Shown piece after piece: positions 1 to 13,500 of a DNA stretch of 64,000 nt (position 1 is the first letter of the stretch; the number at the start of each line of letters is the position of its first letter). The stretch is from NCBI GenBank assembly GCA_025617745.1, contig CM046853.1, forward strand, positions 55,456,643-55,520,642, given 5' to 3'. The notes beneath the pieces are model-generated. The model was given only the letters and a program-made list of their open reading frames with translations. It did not search any database and was not told the origin of the DNA. Position numbers and translations under genes: made by a program. The stretch comes from Heliocidaris erythrogramma (taxonomy: Eukaryota > Echinodermata > Echinoidea > Camarodonta > Echinometridae).

Positions 1-568
1 TACACACGAAGTATAGTAATGAGGCTTTGAGTGAATTTGACTGCCTTTGCAATAGGAAATCATCTTATTGCGAACCAACCCCACGCGATATGTCCCCGGC
101 CCCTTGGTCGTGGACGCCGCCGGAGATGCGGCCGGAGGCGTATACGTAGATAGCTAGCTATCGTACGTTCGGATTACAATCAATTTATTTAATTTTCACT
201 TTAGTTTCAGGTTATATGAGTGTACTATACTTACAAGTAAAGTCAAGAAATAATATTTATGGTAAATATCAAAGCACAACAAGGTAATTTCTGCACATTA
301 TATGTGTGTTTTGGGGCAATTAATACACATCAAGTTTGGGGAAATAGTGGTGGGCGGGAGACTGACTTTCAGCCATAGTGCCGGGCGGAAAATGTGAGTG
401 GTGGGCGGGCCCGCCCACCGCCGCCCACCGTAGCTACATCCCTGGACTGATTTAAAGGCTTCATAACAATGTCTTGCACAGAGTTTTCCCTACAAAACTG
501 ATTAAATCTTGAAGATTTGGGGCAAAATTCTGAAAACATGTTATATCTGATACTAGTGAGAGACATAT

Positions 569-1391
569 TAATAGACCTTTTTATGCATACTTCTTGAACA
601 AAAGTTTCTCTTGACGACTCAAAGCCTGCCAGAGGCTTGCCTGACATAGCAATAACAAATGTATGCAAAAGGATTCCATCCACAGAGATGCCATTATGCA
701 TAAGCAGGTGCACTAAATATTTGGTAACTGAGGATTCTGGAGAGATACATGCATAAATTGAAATACATTTGTAAACGAGTCTTTTGTCCTAACAAATTGA
801 AATCCTGCCTAATAGGCCATTTTTGCAATGTACTCAAATTTTTATGTTTGCCTTGTGACAAACTACATGTAGTACGTTCACCTGTACATAAGCTTTTCTT
901 TTGCAATATAGAATGTGAATTGCATGTATTAGGCATTGTTAGGTTGAACAGACATTTTGGCTTGCCCAACCTAGCAACACTCAATGTATGCAATCTGCAT
1001 TCTATTGAAATACAATGAGTTGCAACTGGTGAATGTAATATAGTTTGACAAAGGGGTAAGCATTACCGGTAAATTTGAATGCACTATGAAAATGGCCTTT
1101 TAACTTTCATTATTGATGCTTCCATACATGTAGATGTCTCTCTCTAAACTACAATCCTAGACTAATAGACCTGTTTACTATTTGTATTTCAATTTATGCA
1201 TGTTTCTCTCCAGAATCCTTAGTTACAAACTATTTAGTGCACTTGCTATGCATAATGGCATCTCTATGGATGGAACCACTTTGCATACATTAATTGTTGC
1301 TATGTTGGGCAAAACTCTGGCAAGCTTTTTGAGTTGTCAAGAGAAACTTTTGTTCAAAAAGTATGCATAAAATTAATAAACAGGTCTATTT
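569..1391. repeat. Two inverted copies of a 230-bp TIR element
   Basis: A block at 1163-1391 is bounded by inverted ends TAATAGACCTGTTTA and its complement. A degenerate copy in the opposite orientation covers 569 to about 790. Shared inner text includes CTCAAAGC-type and TATGCATA-type stretches. Related fragments appear at about 3880-3960 and 22740-22810. The pair would fold back into a hairpin of about 230 bp. The sequence at 1-568 holds no gene I can support apart from a GC-rich open patch at about 60-170 on the minus strand. Confidence 0.65.
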
Positions 1392-1474
1392 AGATTTCTT
1401 TTGATGATTTACATACCTCCCACTCACATAAAAGATATACTTTTTTTGAATACCAGTCTTGATTATACACATAC

Positions 1475-1573
1475 CTTGGAATGGAATCTATGACCACAGT
1501 CTAATTTCCTCTCATCTGGATCACCATATAGATCATCCTGACAGACTGCGCACATACCAACAACATCTGTCTC
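1475..1573 (-). CDS. E3-like gene, exon 18: first half of a RING-H2 finger
   Basis: A 99-nt exon in phase 0. It reads CAVCQDDLYGDPDERKLDCG and then HRFHSK: Cys-x2-Cys, a loop of 14 residues, Cys-x-His-x2-His. These are the first five zinc ligands of a RING-H2 domain. The remaining Cys and the CPxC pair must lie in a later exon. I found no matching CPxC codons between 1 and 1474 on the minus strand, so that exon probably lies beyond the left edge. Acceptor CCTTGTAG, donor GTATGT. Confidence 0.82.
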
Positions 1574-4500
1574 CTACAAGGAAGGGAAATACCAACATAA
1601 ATATATAAAAAGTATCAGTCTAACTAGAAATGTGCATTGCTGGGGCCGCGCAATGCTAAATGTATCCCCCGGAACTGGCAGCAATTTGAAGGAGGGACAA
1701 AGACCCTCCCCCATCCCCTCCCTCAAACAAAAGGATGGTGTAGAAATTAGATGTGTAGGTTTCACTAAGACACATCTTCATATAAAATTTGAAAGAAATG
1801 TGTTGAGAGATATACCAAGATACATCTCCATACAAAATTTGAAAGAAATCCATCAAGAAATGTGGCCTGCAGAGTGCACTCACGCCATTCCCTGAAGTAT
1901 GACCTTTGACCCTATAAAAGACGGAACACTGGTGGCAGCATCACCAAAAACTATAGGTTTTTAGATTACACCAAGAGACACCTTCATGCAAAATTTGAAC
2001 GAAATCCGTCAAGAAATGCAGAAGAGTGCAAGAAATGGAAAAATGACCTTTGACCCTATAAAGGACAGAACAATGAGGGCAGCATCACCAAAAATTAAAT
2101 ATGTGTAGATTATACCAAGATACATCTCCATACAAAATTTGAATGAAATCCGTCAAGAAATGCAGAAGAGTGCACAAAAGGACAAATGAGCTCTGACCCT
2201 ATAAAGGACGGAACAATGAGGGCAGCATCACCAAACAGTAAAGATGTGTAGATTATACCAAGATACATATCCATACAAAATTTGAAAGAAATCCATCAAG
2301 AAATGTGGCCTGCAGAGTGAACTCACGCCATCCCTTGAAGTATGACCTTTGACCCTATAAAAGACGGGACACTGGTGGCAGCATCACCAAAAACTATAGG
2401 TTTTTAGATTACACCAAGAGACACCTTCATGCAAAATTTGAACGAAATCCGTCAAGAAATGCAGAAGTAAGAGTGCAAGAAATGGAAAAATGACCTTTGA
2501 CCCTATATAAAGGACGGAACAATGAGGGCAGCATCACCAAAAATTAAATATGTGTAGATTATACCAAGATACATCTCCATACAAAATTTGAATGAAATCC
2601 GTCAAGAAATGCAGAAGTAAGAGTGCACAAAAGGGACAAATGAGCTTTGACCATATAAAGGACGGAACAATGAGGCAGCATCACCAAACAATAAAGATGT
2701 GTAGATTATACCAAGATACATGTCCATACAAAATTTGAAAGAAATCCATCAAGAAATGTGGCCTGCAGAGTGAACTCACGCCATCCCTTGAAGTATGACC
2801 TTTGACCCTATAAAAGACGGGACACTGGTGGCAGCATCACCAAAAAGTACAGATTTTTAGATTACACCAACGGACACCTTCATGCAAAATTTGAACGAAA
2901 TCCGTAGAGAAATGCAGAAGAGTGCAAGAAATGGAAAAATGACCTTTGACCCTATAAAGGACGGAACAATGAGGGCAGCATCACCAAAAATTAAACATGT
3001 GTAGATTATACCAAGATACATCTCCATACAAAATTTGAACAAAATCCGTTGAGAAATGTGGCCTGCAGAGTGCACTCACGCCATGCCCTTAAGTATGACC
3101 TTTGACCCTATAAAAGACGGAACACTGGTGGCAGCATCACCAAACACTATAGGTTTTTAAATTACACCAAGAGACACCTTCATGTAAAATTTGAACGAAA
3201 TCCGTTGAGAAATGTGACCGCCAGAGCGCACACAAGAGTACACACAAGACATCTATCAAAATATGACCTTTGACCCTATAAAAGACGGAACACTGGGGGC
3301 AGCATCACCAAAATCTATAGGGTTCCAGATTTTACCAAGAGACATCTTCATACAAAATTTGAACAAAATCCGTTGAGAAATGTGACCGCTAGAGCGCACA
3401 CAAACTATCCCCCAAAATATGGCCTTTTACCCTATAAAAGACGGAACACTGGGGGCAGCATCACCAGAAACTATAGGGGTTGAGATTTTACCAAGATACA
3501 CGTCCACAGGAAGTCTGAAAGAAATTCGTCGAGAAATGTGACCGCTAGAGCGCACACAAGAATGGACGCGGCGGCGGCGGCGGCGGCGAAACGCTGCTGA
3601 ATCCAAAGTATCCTCCGGCTTACTGCCGGGGGATACAATTAAAAAAGAATTACCAAGAATTAAAGAAATCTTCATGATTTCAGGGGACTAACTGGTTTCT
3701 ACATACCTTAATAGACCTGGGCCCTCTTGCATAAAAAGTTCTGATTAAAATGCAACTCAACAAATCAAAGGAATCTTGATTTTCAACCAATCAGGATCAA
3801 GTATTTGGACTTGCGTTTAATTTTTGGAGTTGCGATTAAACGCAACTTTTTAAGAAGAGGGCCCATATATTCAAATTTTATGCATACTTTAAAAACAAAG
3901 GTTGTTCTTGACAACTTGAAAGCTTGTCAGAGGCTTGTCAGACATAGCAAGAAGTAGACTCTTAATGACTTATTCACAAAGTTATTAAAATTTATGGATG
4001 TTTCTTTCCTGGGGACCTAGTAATGAGGTATTCTATTAACCTGTTATTAATGAATGAACTACAATACTTGGAATCCAGTTTGCATACCTTTTCTACGGCA
4101 TTGATATTTCACTTTCTATCAGCTCTCTACAGACTTACAGGAGACAGCAAAATGGTCTTGGTTTCGAGCACAATGCTACTGTTTTCTGAATTAGTTACTG
4201 AAACACATGACTTTCAAGTCCTCGCTTTGAAAAAAAAAAAAAATTATCCCCTCAAAATTCTTTCCTTAGACGTCAATTATCAATTTGAAGAGATCATTTG
4301 AAGAAATATCATACTCTTAAAGTGTACCAATCACCTAGAAAATATAATTTGTGTACAACTAGAATGTATAAAATCAACATCAAAACACTTTACCTGGGCT
4401 TCTATGGGTTAACGGTTAAGGATTATAGGAAAAATAAAGGATCACACAAGACCCCCTCACCCAGAACCCAACTCCGAGTTTGGGGCCATATGCTATGTGA

Positions 4501-7500
4501 GCACATATGGGTGCGCCGACTAGTCTCCTCACAAGTCGCTGTAATGTACCATTCACGGTTCTGCTCCCCAATACAATACCTCTTTAATTCAAAATTACAC
4601 CCCCGCGAGATCTTTGCGCTCATCCACTTCCAGTTCTCTTGTGATCCCTAAAGTCGCAAGATCTTGGGGGGAAAGATCATTTGCCCATGCGTGTCCTAAA
4701 TTATGGAATAGCCTTCCTGAAGACATCAAAAAGTGCATAACATCTGATTCTTTTAAAAACCATGTAAAAACATTTGTTTAATTCTTAATTAATTTCTACA
4801 TGCGCCTTGAGCACTCCACAGAGTTGATTTGGCGCTATATAAGTTACATTTATTATTATTATTATTATTATATTGAGAGTTATTATTATATTGAGAATAA
4901 TAAACATTTGAAGCTCATATTTTGAATATAGTATAGCGACAATGAACCATACAGAGCAAAATATTTTGGGGGGCTTGCTAAACTTTAACTTAAATAAATT
5001 TGACATTCTTTACTTGAGAATGTGCTTTTTTAGTTATCAAAGGTGTTTTTCCGACACCTTGTACATTCACATAAAAAGAAAATTAATGGAAAAAGATTAA
5101 GGTTTAAGGAACCAACCTTTCTCTTTTTCTTCTTCTCTGCTCGAGAGAGGTAGCTACTAGCTTCAGAGATGATTGTTCCCATGGCGATACCACTCAGACT
5201 CCCATTATGATCCAGACGAACCTGCAGAATGGCATCAGTCAGCTCTTTCCTGAGAAAGAACAGCAAAAATTGCATGTCATCAATTGCTCTGAATTCGCAT
5301 TTTCTTTGTTGAGTTTATATATTTTGATCACAGAAAATATCTCTTCAAATGGAATTTGGACAACTTGCCCCTAAACTACCATCCTCCATACAAGTATCCC
5401 TTGGGACTCTGTGATAGGCAGTTGACCTTGAGGATAGTCAACCAAGGAGGTAATTGTGTAAGTCAGGGTAGTCTCCTGACGAGGCAGCTGTGTGAGAGTA
5501 GTTTTCGGGCTACTTTGAGGAATGGCAGTTACGCTGCACAATTAGTAATACTATGTTCTGAATTGAATATTGATACATCCAAATTATGGTGTTGACTTGA
5601 CAAAAAGTGAAAGAAAAAATAAAAAAAATTCAAGTTTCAATTTGTTTGAAGAAAGATAACATAAAACCTACTCAAGATAATTTGTTGCACTCTTAGACTT
5701 ACAATGTGCAAATTTTAATTCAATTTTACTTGAAATAGTGTAATAGATGAATAGTGTTGTTTTTTAGCACCTAGTACAAACTTTTTTTTAGGCATTTAAT
5801 ACCAACAGTTTTACACTTTATTAGGAAAGAATATTGCTGTAATTGCTGTTACTCGGTCACCTGATCTGCATATGAAAGAAAAAAACTTGATGAAGAAGAC
5901 CAATACAGATAGCTTATCAGTAATATCATAATAGAGAAGCACACTGATAAACAGACTAACCTCCTCATCTGTTTGAACTGCTTTGAGAGGTAGGAGACCA
6001 GTTTATCCAACGAACCCTGCTTCTGGGGTTGACCTTTGCCCTTTGAGGGTTTAGAGGCTTTTGTGTCACATGTCCTGGCCAGGTGATGGTATTCCTTGAT
6101 CAGTTGTGTCTGCTGTTCCACAAGATTCAATGTTTTCCGCTTGTTCTTGCTCACCTAGAAGATGAAACAAGGTTTTCAATCGTTCCTTACATAAAATTCT
6201 GCACAATTTCTAAAAATGATTTTACACTAATAAGTTTACTAAATGAACAAAAGACCAAGCTTAAATTATTTGACATTTAACCCAAGATACAATAGGATCA
6301 TATTATACAAAATAATGTATAGAAATATAACAGACATGAAAATATTTGATTTCAATAGGTGAGCACAGCATTTCATATCAAGATCCCATTGCGGAATTCA
6401 ACAGGAGTATTCCTGCTTTTAATTCTCTTGTAGCAAATATAACATAACTCTTTATTTGATTCATTCACCTTCTTGCAACTACTCATATTTCTTAGGGATT
6501 GGCTATATTTATCACACATAAAGCCAATTACTTATATTTTGAAAGAGTCAGGATGGGCCTACCTTGGTAGTCCATCTGTCCCCACTGCCTTCACTTGATG
6601 CTCCGGCTCCCTGCTCCTCTTCAGCTCCACGATGATAAGGCATTCTCAGTTGACGGGCCCTGAATCGAGGAGGCACTTTGGCCATGCTGTCACCCTGGGA
6701 TCCACTTTCCTTGAAGTTTGGAGCGGACTCTAAATTCCTTGAAGAGGGGTTCTGCTGGGCCGGTTCTTGGTTGGTGGCTGGTCCACTAGCCCCTCCTCCT
6801 CCTCCCAGGCTCACGGACCCGATTTTAGCTGCATCGGCATTCATTTGGGATTCAAACATAGCATCCCCTGCACTGGAGGGGCGCGGTCTTGGAGCAGCAG
6901 AGGAGATGCTCTCGGATCCAGCTACAGTGCCAGCAGGAGACCCCTGCTTGGATCCAGGACGGGACAGGTGCTCCATAATTCCTGCTAGCTGGGAGTCAAA
7001 CTGTGGGGAGGCAGAGCGGGAGTTGGAAATGGACGATGTTCTGCTGGTGTTGGTGTCACTGAGTCTGGAAGCAGTCTTTGATGTCTCAGCAGCCTTCAGT
7101 CTTGTTCTAACTTCCATAGCATCGATACCACCTCTCTGAGACTCCATCGATGGGAACCCAGGAGGTTGTGAGCTTATTCCTGAATAGAAAAATCCAGCCT
7201 TTAAAATGAAATCTCTTACTATATAATTTATAACAAAAACCAGATGTGTAAGTCCTACATCAAACTACAAAACTGGAGTTTGATAACACACTCATTAAGA
7301 CACACCATTTTGTCTTATATTTGAAGGAGCCATTCAAAATGGTTTGAAATCAGGTCGTGAAACAGATAACATTTTAGAATGACAATGTATAAATTGAATA
7401 AAGGACAAGTGATTTTATGATTATAATGTGAATTTGTTAACCTTACACTGAAACTTGGATCTGACTTGGATCTGACCATGGATCTGACTTGGTGAAGCTA

Positions 7501-10500
7501 ATCACAATGAAACATGTGAAAACAATAATGACACCAGTTCTCTGTAGTTCACTTCAATATCCTGTCAGGTTAGCAAAGTGGATAGATTTGGATAACAATG
7601 AGGTCAGGAATATTCACATCAGCCATTGTGATTCAGTGACTATTTACATCAACAAATACCAGCAACACTTTATCGGAGCCACATCTGTTATGAATAGTAT
7701 GAAGCTACAAAAAGCCTGAAACAGAGAGACAATAGAGTCTGAAATCAGAAATCTAGCATCCCTGCTTCCACCCAAGCAAACATGACTATCACTTTTTGTA
7801 TTTTCTACTTACCTGCACCAGAGACAGGTCTGCCTCGCCCAATACCAGCTGGTCTGGCCGGGCCAGCCATAGGTGCCATCAAAGGGGCCGTGCCAGCCAT
7901 AGGGGCCATCATCACTTGCTCTGTTAGAACAGTAGTCTGGGTATCCATGCCTTCTACCTGCTGAATGGCGGTATCCATTGGGGTAGCAAATTGGGGCTGT
8001 CCATGTGTTGCTTGTCGTTGTTTTATATTGGCTGTTGGCCTGCTCACTTTAGGTTTCCAGTAAAGATAAGGTCTGTTAGTCTTACGTATGTTATGGCATC
8101 ATTACATTCTTGTGGGGGTGTACTTGCAAAAAAGAAAGCATTACATACAGCCCTGGAAAAAATTATTAGACCAGCTCCTTATAAAGGCCAATGTGGCAAG
8201 TGTTGTCTATCTCAGTAATTGAATATTCAGAATGATTTCTACTAGCTAAAAATTGGACAGGGGCTTTGCCTCATTTTCTCATAAAGCCATGTCAACCCCT
8301 CTGGGAGCAGTTTGTTCAGTTCTTGGTGGAAAATTGCTACATTTGATGATAGCAGCCATGCCTTGTGGCATTCTGTCAACAAGGTGTTGCCTGTTTTCCC
8401 CTCACAGCGGTTCATTCATGCTGCAAGAATGTTTTTTTGTTCATAAAATTAATTTTCTAATACCTTTAATTTTTATGTGACACACACTGGTCTCAGTAGA
8501 ATAATGAGAAGCCCATGGTGCTCAGACCAAGGCTAGTAACACTTGAAATTCATTCTCTCAGATATTTATCAGCCAATCCGCAGGCCCCCTAAAAGCGCGC
8601 TATTTTATTTCCAGTTCTGCCTCACTATGAATACATAATGAGCAAGAACAGCCAGGAACATCTCATTTGCAAACTATTGAATGGACTACTTATCATTCAC
8701 CAATTGTCATGAGTTATACATCAAATAAAAGAAGAGGGATCAGAGATTTGTGACATGCTTTTATTGTGTTCAAAATAAAATACGAAATTGGTAAAAACTG
8801 GTGTTCCTTTTATGACAAACAAGAGCCCCAGGGGGCACGACGCTCACCTGAGGTGGATCAATTCACATCTGGTGCATGTTCTCTCTAGCACCACCAGGAG
8901 ATATGTTAGAAATTGAAACAACTAGGAGGATGTACATGAGATGATGTTAGAAATTAACATAATTCCCCCCCCCCACCTCCATGGTCTACAATGTCATGTA
9001 TTATTTGAATCTCCTATATCTAACGATGATTCCCACCAAGTGTGGTTGAATCATACAACAAATCATGCAAAGAATGTACATTTCCCCTCCTGCATATTAA
9101 CCTCGCCCTCGCAGGAACCCTATGGGGCCACCCTGAGAATGTCACGAACAACTTTTTTTTATTCATCTTCAAGATGTATATAACACACAAAATATCTAGA
9201 TAAACTTCTGGATCTGGAGAAGAAGATGTTTGAAATTTACATAGCTTTTACAATTGGGGGCCCTCCCCCTAAGGATGATTCCTACCAAGTTTGGTTGAAT
9301 TCCGATCATGTGTTTTGGAGAAGATCAGAATGTACATTTACATTATGTTACCCCACAGGGCCCCTATAGGGCCACTCAGAGAAATTTCATGAACAACATT
9401 CATTCTTCATCTGTAGAGGTATCTCCATACACAATACCAAGTCTGAGCTATGCCTGGTTCTGGAGAAGAAGATGTTTGAAATTTACATAGCTTTTACAAT
9501 TGGGGCCTTGCCCCTGGGCCCCCCTGGGGGCCACATGTACCATTTTAGCAACTTAGGGTCCCCTACCCCTAAGGATGATTCCTACCAAGTTTGGTTGAAT
9601 TCCGATCATGTGTTTTGGAGAAGAAGATCAGAATGTACATTTTGCCTGGCAGCACCCCCCCCCCCCCCTCCAGTATGTTACCCCCACAGGGCCCCTATAG
9701 GGCCACTCAGAGAAATTTCATGAACAACATTCATTCTTCATCTATAGAGGTATCTCCATACACAATACCAAGTCTGAGCTATGCCTGGTTCTGGAGAAGA
9801 AGATGTTTGAAATTTACTTAGCTTTTACAATTGGGGGCCTTCCCCCTGGGGGCCACACGTACCATTTTAGCAACTTTGGGTCCCCTACCCCTAAGGATAT
9901 TTCCTACCAAGTTTGGTTGAATTCCAATCTTGTGTTTTGGAGAAGAAGATCAGAATGTACATTTTGCCTGGCAGCGCCCCCCCTCCAGTATGTTACCCCC
10001 ACAGGGCCCCTATAGGGCCACTCAGAGAAATTTCATGAACAACATTCATTCTTCATCTATAGAGGTATCTCCATACACAATACCAAGTCTGAGCTATGCC
10101 TGGTTCTGGAGAAGAAGATGTTTGAAATTTACATGGCTTTTACAATTGGGGGCCCTCCCCCTGGGCCCCCCTGGGGGCCACATGTACCATTTTAGCAACT
10201 TTGGGTCCCCTAACCCTAAGGATGATTCCTACCAAGTTTGGTTGAATTCCGATCTTGTGTTTTGGAGAAGATCAGAATGTACATTTTGCCTGGCAGCGCC
10301 CCCCCTCCAGTATGTTACCCCCACAGGGCCCCTATAGGGCCACTCAGAGAAATTTCATGAACAACATTCATTCTTCATCTATAGAGGTATCTCCATACAC
10401 AATACCAAGTCTGAGCTATGCCTGGTTCTGGAGAAGAAGATGTTTGAAATTTACATGGCTTTTACAATTGGGGGCCCTCCCCCTGGGCCCCCCTGGGGGC

Positions 10501-13500
10501 CACATGTACCATTTTAGCAACTTTGGGTCCCCTAACCCTAAGGATGATTCCTACTAAGTTTGGTTGAATTCCGATCATGGGTTTTGGAGAAGAAGATGAA
10601 AATGTAAAAAGTTAACGGACGACGCACAACGGACGACGGACAAATTTCCATCGCAATAGCTCACTCGATCCTTAGGCTCAGGTGAGCTAAAAATGGAAAT
10701 GAAATGAGATATAAATCTTTGAGCCAGGGCAAATTTGACATGAGCGTAAAGGGCATTTTCTGTACTTTCCAAAGATTGAAATAACATTAATGTGCACTTC
10801 ATGACAGGGTCAGGATCCAGCAATATGTAACCAATGTACACACTTTGTCTTTAAAAAAGTCAATTCCAGCATTCCGATTGGTTACCACCACGCAAGATGT
10901 TTTCTCACAGCCAGGCAACAGCTATGCGCATGTTTGCGCAAGGATGAAGCAACAGGTTGCGCGGTTACAGATGGCTCGCTTGCCAATAACAGGGCTAAGA
11001 TTCTATAGTCCTGACCATGGTCTTGACAACGGATAATCTGCGGCTGAATATTGCTGGATATTGACTCTGTCATAAATTTATGGATGTTTTGAATGTAACG
11101 ATGAAAAAGATGAGATTCCAGCGCTTCCATACATATGTGTCTTGATGGCGGCTCATATACTTTTTATATGTCTTTTAACAACATGAAATCTTGTGAAAAA
11201 AAGGCTTTTGTATGACTATTTCATCAGTTATTTTAAACAACTTATTTCTAAAATTCTGACTGAAACAAAATATCCCTGTGTTGGTAAACTATTCATTTAC
11301 TTTTCAAGTGCAGAAATTCTAATGAGCACAGCATTAATATTTATTGAAGAACATAACTTTAAAGATGACCATGCGATACAGCCGACTGGGTGCAGGGAGA
11401 GAGTCCATTTCAGGCACTGGAAATAAAATGCGCGACTTTTGCTCATTTGCATACGACCTGCGGTCTGACTGTTATAGTCTATTAGGTGGTCCAAAAACTC
11501 TTTCTCATGGGAAAAAGAGGGTGTTGTAATTGTCTGGGGAAATTTGTCAGGGACAATTTTTCCTGGCTGTAGTCATCCTAGTGGTAACAGTCCTGGGGTG
11601 AAAAGTAACAGGGGTAATTGTTATAGTTGGTAGTAGTACATTAATCATGCATTAGCTGTTGATAATCATTTTCCTACTTCCACAGACAATGGACTTAACA
11701 ATACTCATATATCCCAAAATGGAGCTGGTCTGATAATTTTTTCCAGGGCTGTATGTCATTTCTCTCTCAGAATAGTATTTTTACAATGACATATCTACAT
11801 GGACAAATAATTGCCCCAAATATAGATCCTGGGAATAAACCTACTTTAATAATCATACTTCAATAATCAAAATTAACAATTGTGTCTGGCATTCACACTC
11901 TACAAGTTGTCCAAAACTGAATTTTAAGTTTAAAGGCGAATTATGATTATCCCACTGAAGAGGAAATCTGCTAAACATACCTTGATTCTGTCCAGTGTTA
12001 TCTGTATCCATTGTATCCAACCAATCATGAACATTGGCTGGACCTTGTCTACCACCAACACCCATGCCAACCTGAGGTTCAGTGGCAGGCGCTACTGGAG
12101 CCGCACTACCATACACCTTGGTGGTATGCTGGAGGGAGGACATGAAGTTTGCTGCTAGGAAGGCCTTGGGGGTCTTGCGAGGCAACCTCCTCTGGACCTT
12201 ACCTGGGGCACCTCTCTGGGTCTGGGCTTGCATGAAGGGCATGCTGAGGTCACTCCCTGAGGCCACCTGAGGATTTCAGTACGAGGGCACTTTGATTAAG
12301 ATTCATACCTTGAATCTTGTTCATACTAACACATCATCTTGGATGCACTTGCCAGAATTCCCAAAGGAGGTACATCTCAAGTGCAGCGAGTTAGAATCCA
12401 CTGTCGACTGTGGCAAGCAGGGATGAGATTCAACTATGGTTCTCATAAAGAGGATTCTGATTTGAAAAAAAATGCTGGATAGTCATGGTTGACCCTAGCT
12501 CCTAGGGAAAAGCTGGTCAAATATTCCATATTTTAATAGCAATAGTCCTCTTAAGAAACCTTTAAAACTTCAGACTAGACTGACTGGAAATTTAGGTGGG
12601 AACAATGGTTAAAATTTACATCCTTAATACATCAATTTGTTTGTCATATCTATTCAAAATCTGTTGTTAGACAGCTCTTGCACCTGCCATCTGGTGTATT
12701 CCAGGAGTAGGGTTTAGGTTCTTTCTGGAAAATATTTTACACAAACTTGACAGTATAATCAATGACATCACTTCAAAGTGAGAATCATAAATCAATAAAT
12801 GCATGAGCACTTTTTGTTCATAGTTTCAATCTCGCCTCTTCCTACCTGTACATTTGTGAGTCCGGGAGGAGCTTGAGCCGTAGCTCCTGCAAGACCTGGA
12901 GGAGCCTTGGTGGTTCCACTGTTTGAAAGAGATAAAACAACATGTCCCTAAATAAAGAAGATTTACTGGATAAGACCTAAAAAATGCAGAATGGAGACTG
13001 CATAAATAACCTTAAAGGATGTGAACAGAACATTATGTAACATATCAATAATTATGCAAGCAGAGTGTGTGTATGCATTCTTTATGGAACTGTGACAACA
13101 TCCTTACTTTAAATGCATCTAGTAAATAATATCAGTAATTGTAAGGCAGCATAAATGTGTATTAAAGCGAACTCTTCTTAAAACATGACCATGTTAGTAC
13201 TTCTGAATGAAGAGAGTGCTATAAACTATCTGAAAGGCTTGGCCATTCCAGAATAACATCGTGTCTCAACAAATCAAGGCTGGCATATTTTATTTCTTTG
13301 GCCCCCTTTTCATCCTCTAATTAACCCTTTCGAGAAAAGTGACCACATTTTGTGGTTTGGCTTAGTAATAATATTTTATTCAGAGCTCTAAAAATTATAC
13401 CAGATGCATGAGTAGAAAAAGCACACATTTCTGCACACATTGTCCCATTTTGTTACATGACCATGTTGCATTTGATGCCAGGAATTTTATAAAGGAAAAT

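Noticed and set aside
60..170. GC-rich minus-strand open patch that might hold the rest of the RING
   Set aside because: No CPxC pair or His/Cys ligands in any frame, and no convincing acceptor. Left as unassigned.
6678..7139. 153-codon plus-strand frame
   Set aside because: Antisense shadow of exon 15 of the E3-like gene.
8818..10693. Possible CRISPR-like array of direct repeats
   Set aside because: Units are about 325 bp without short repeat/unique spacer alternation, and the DNA is eukaryotic.
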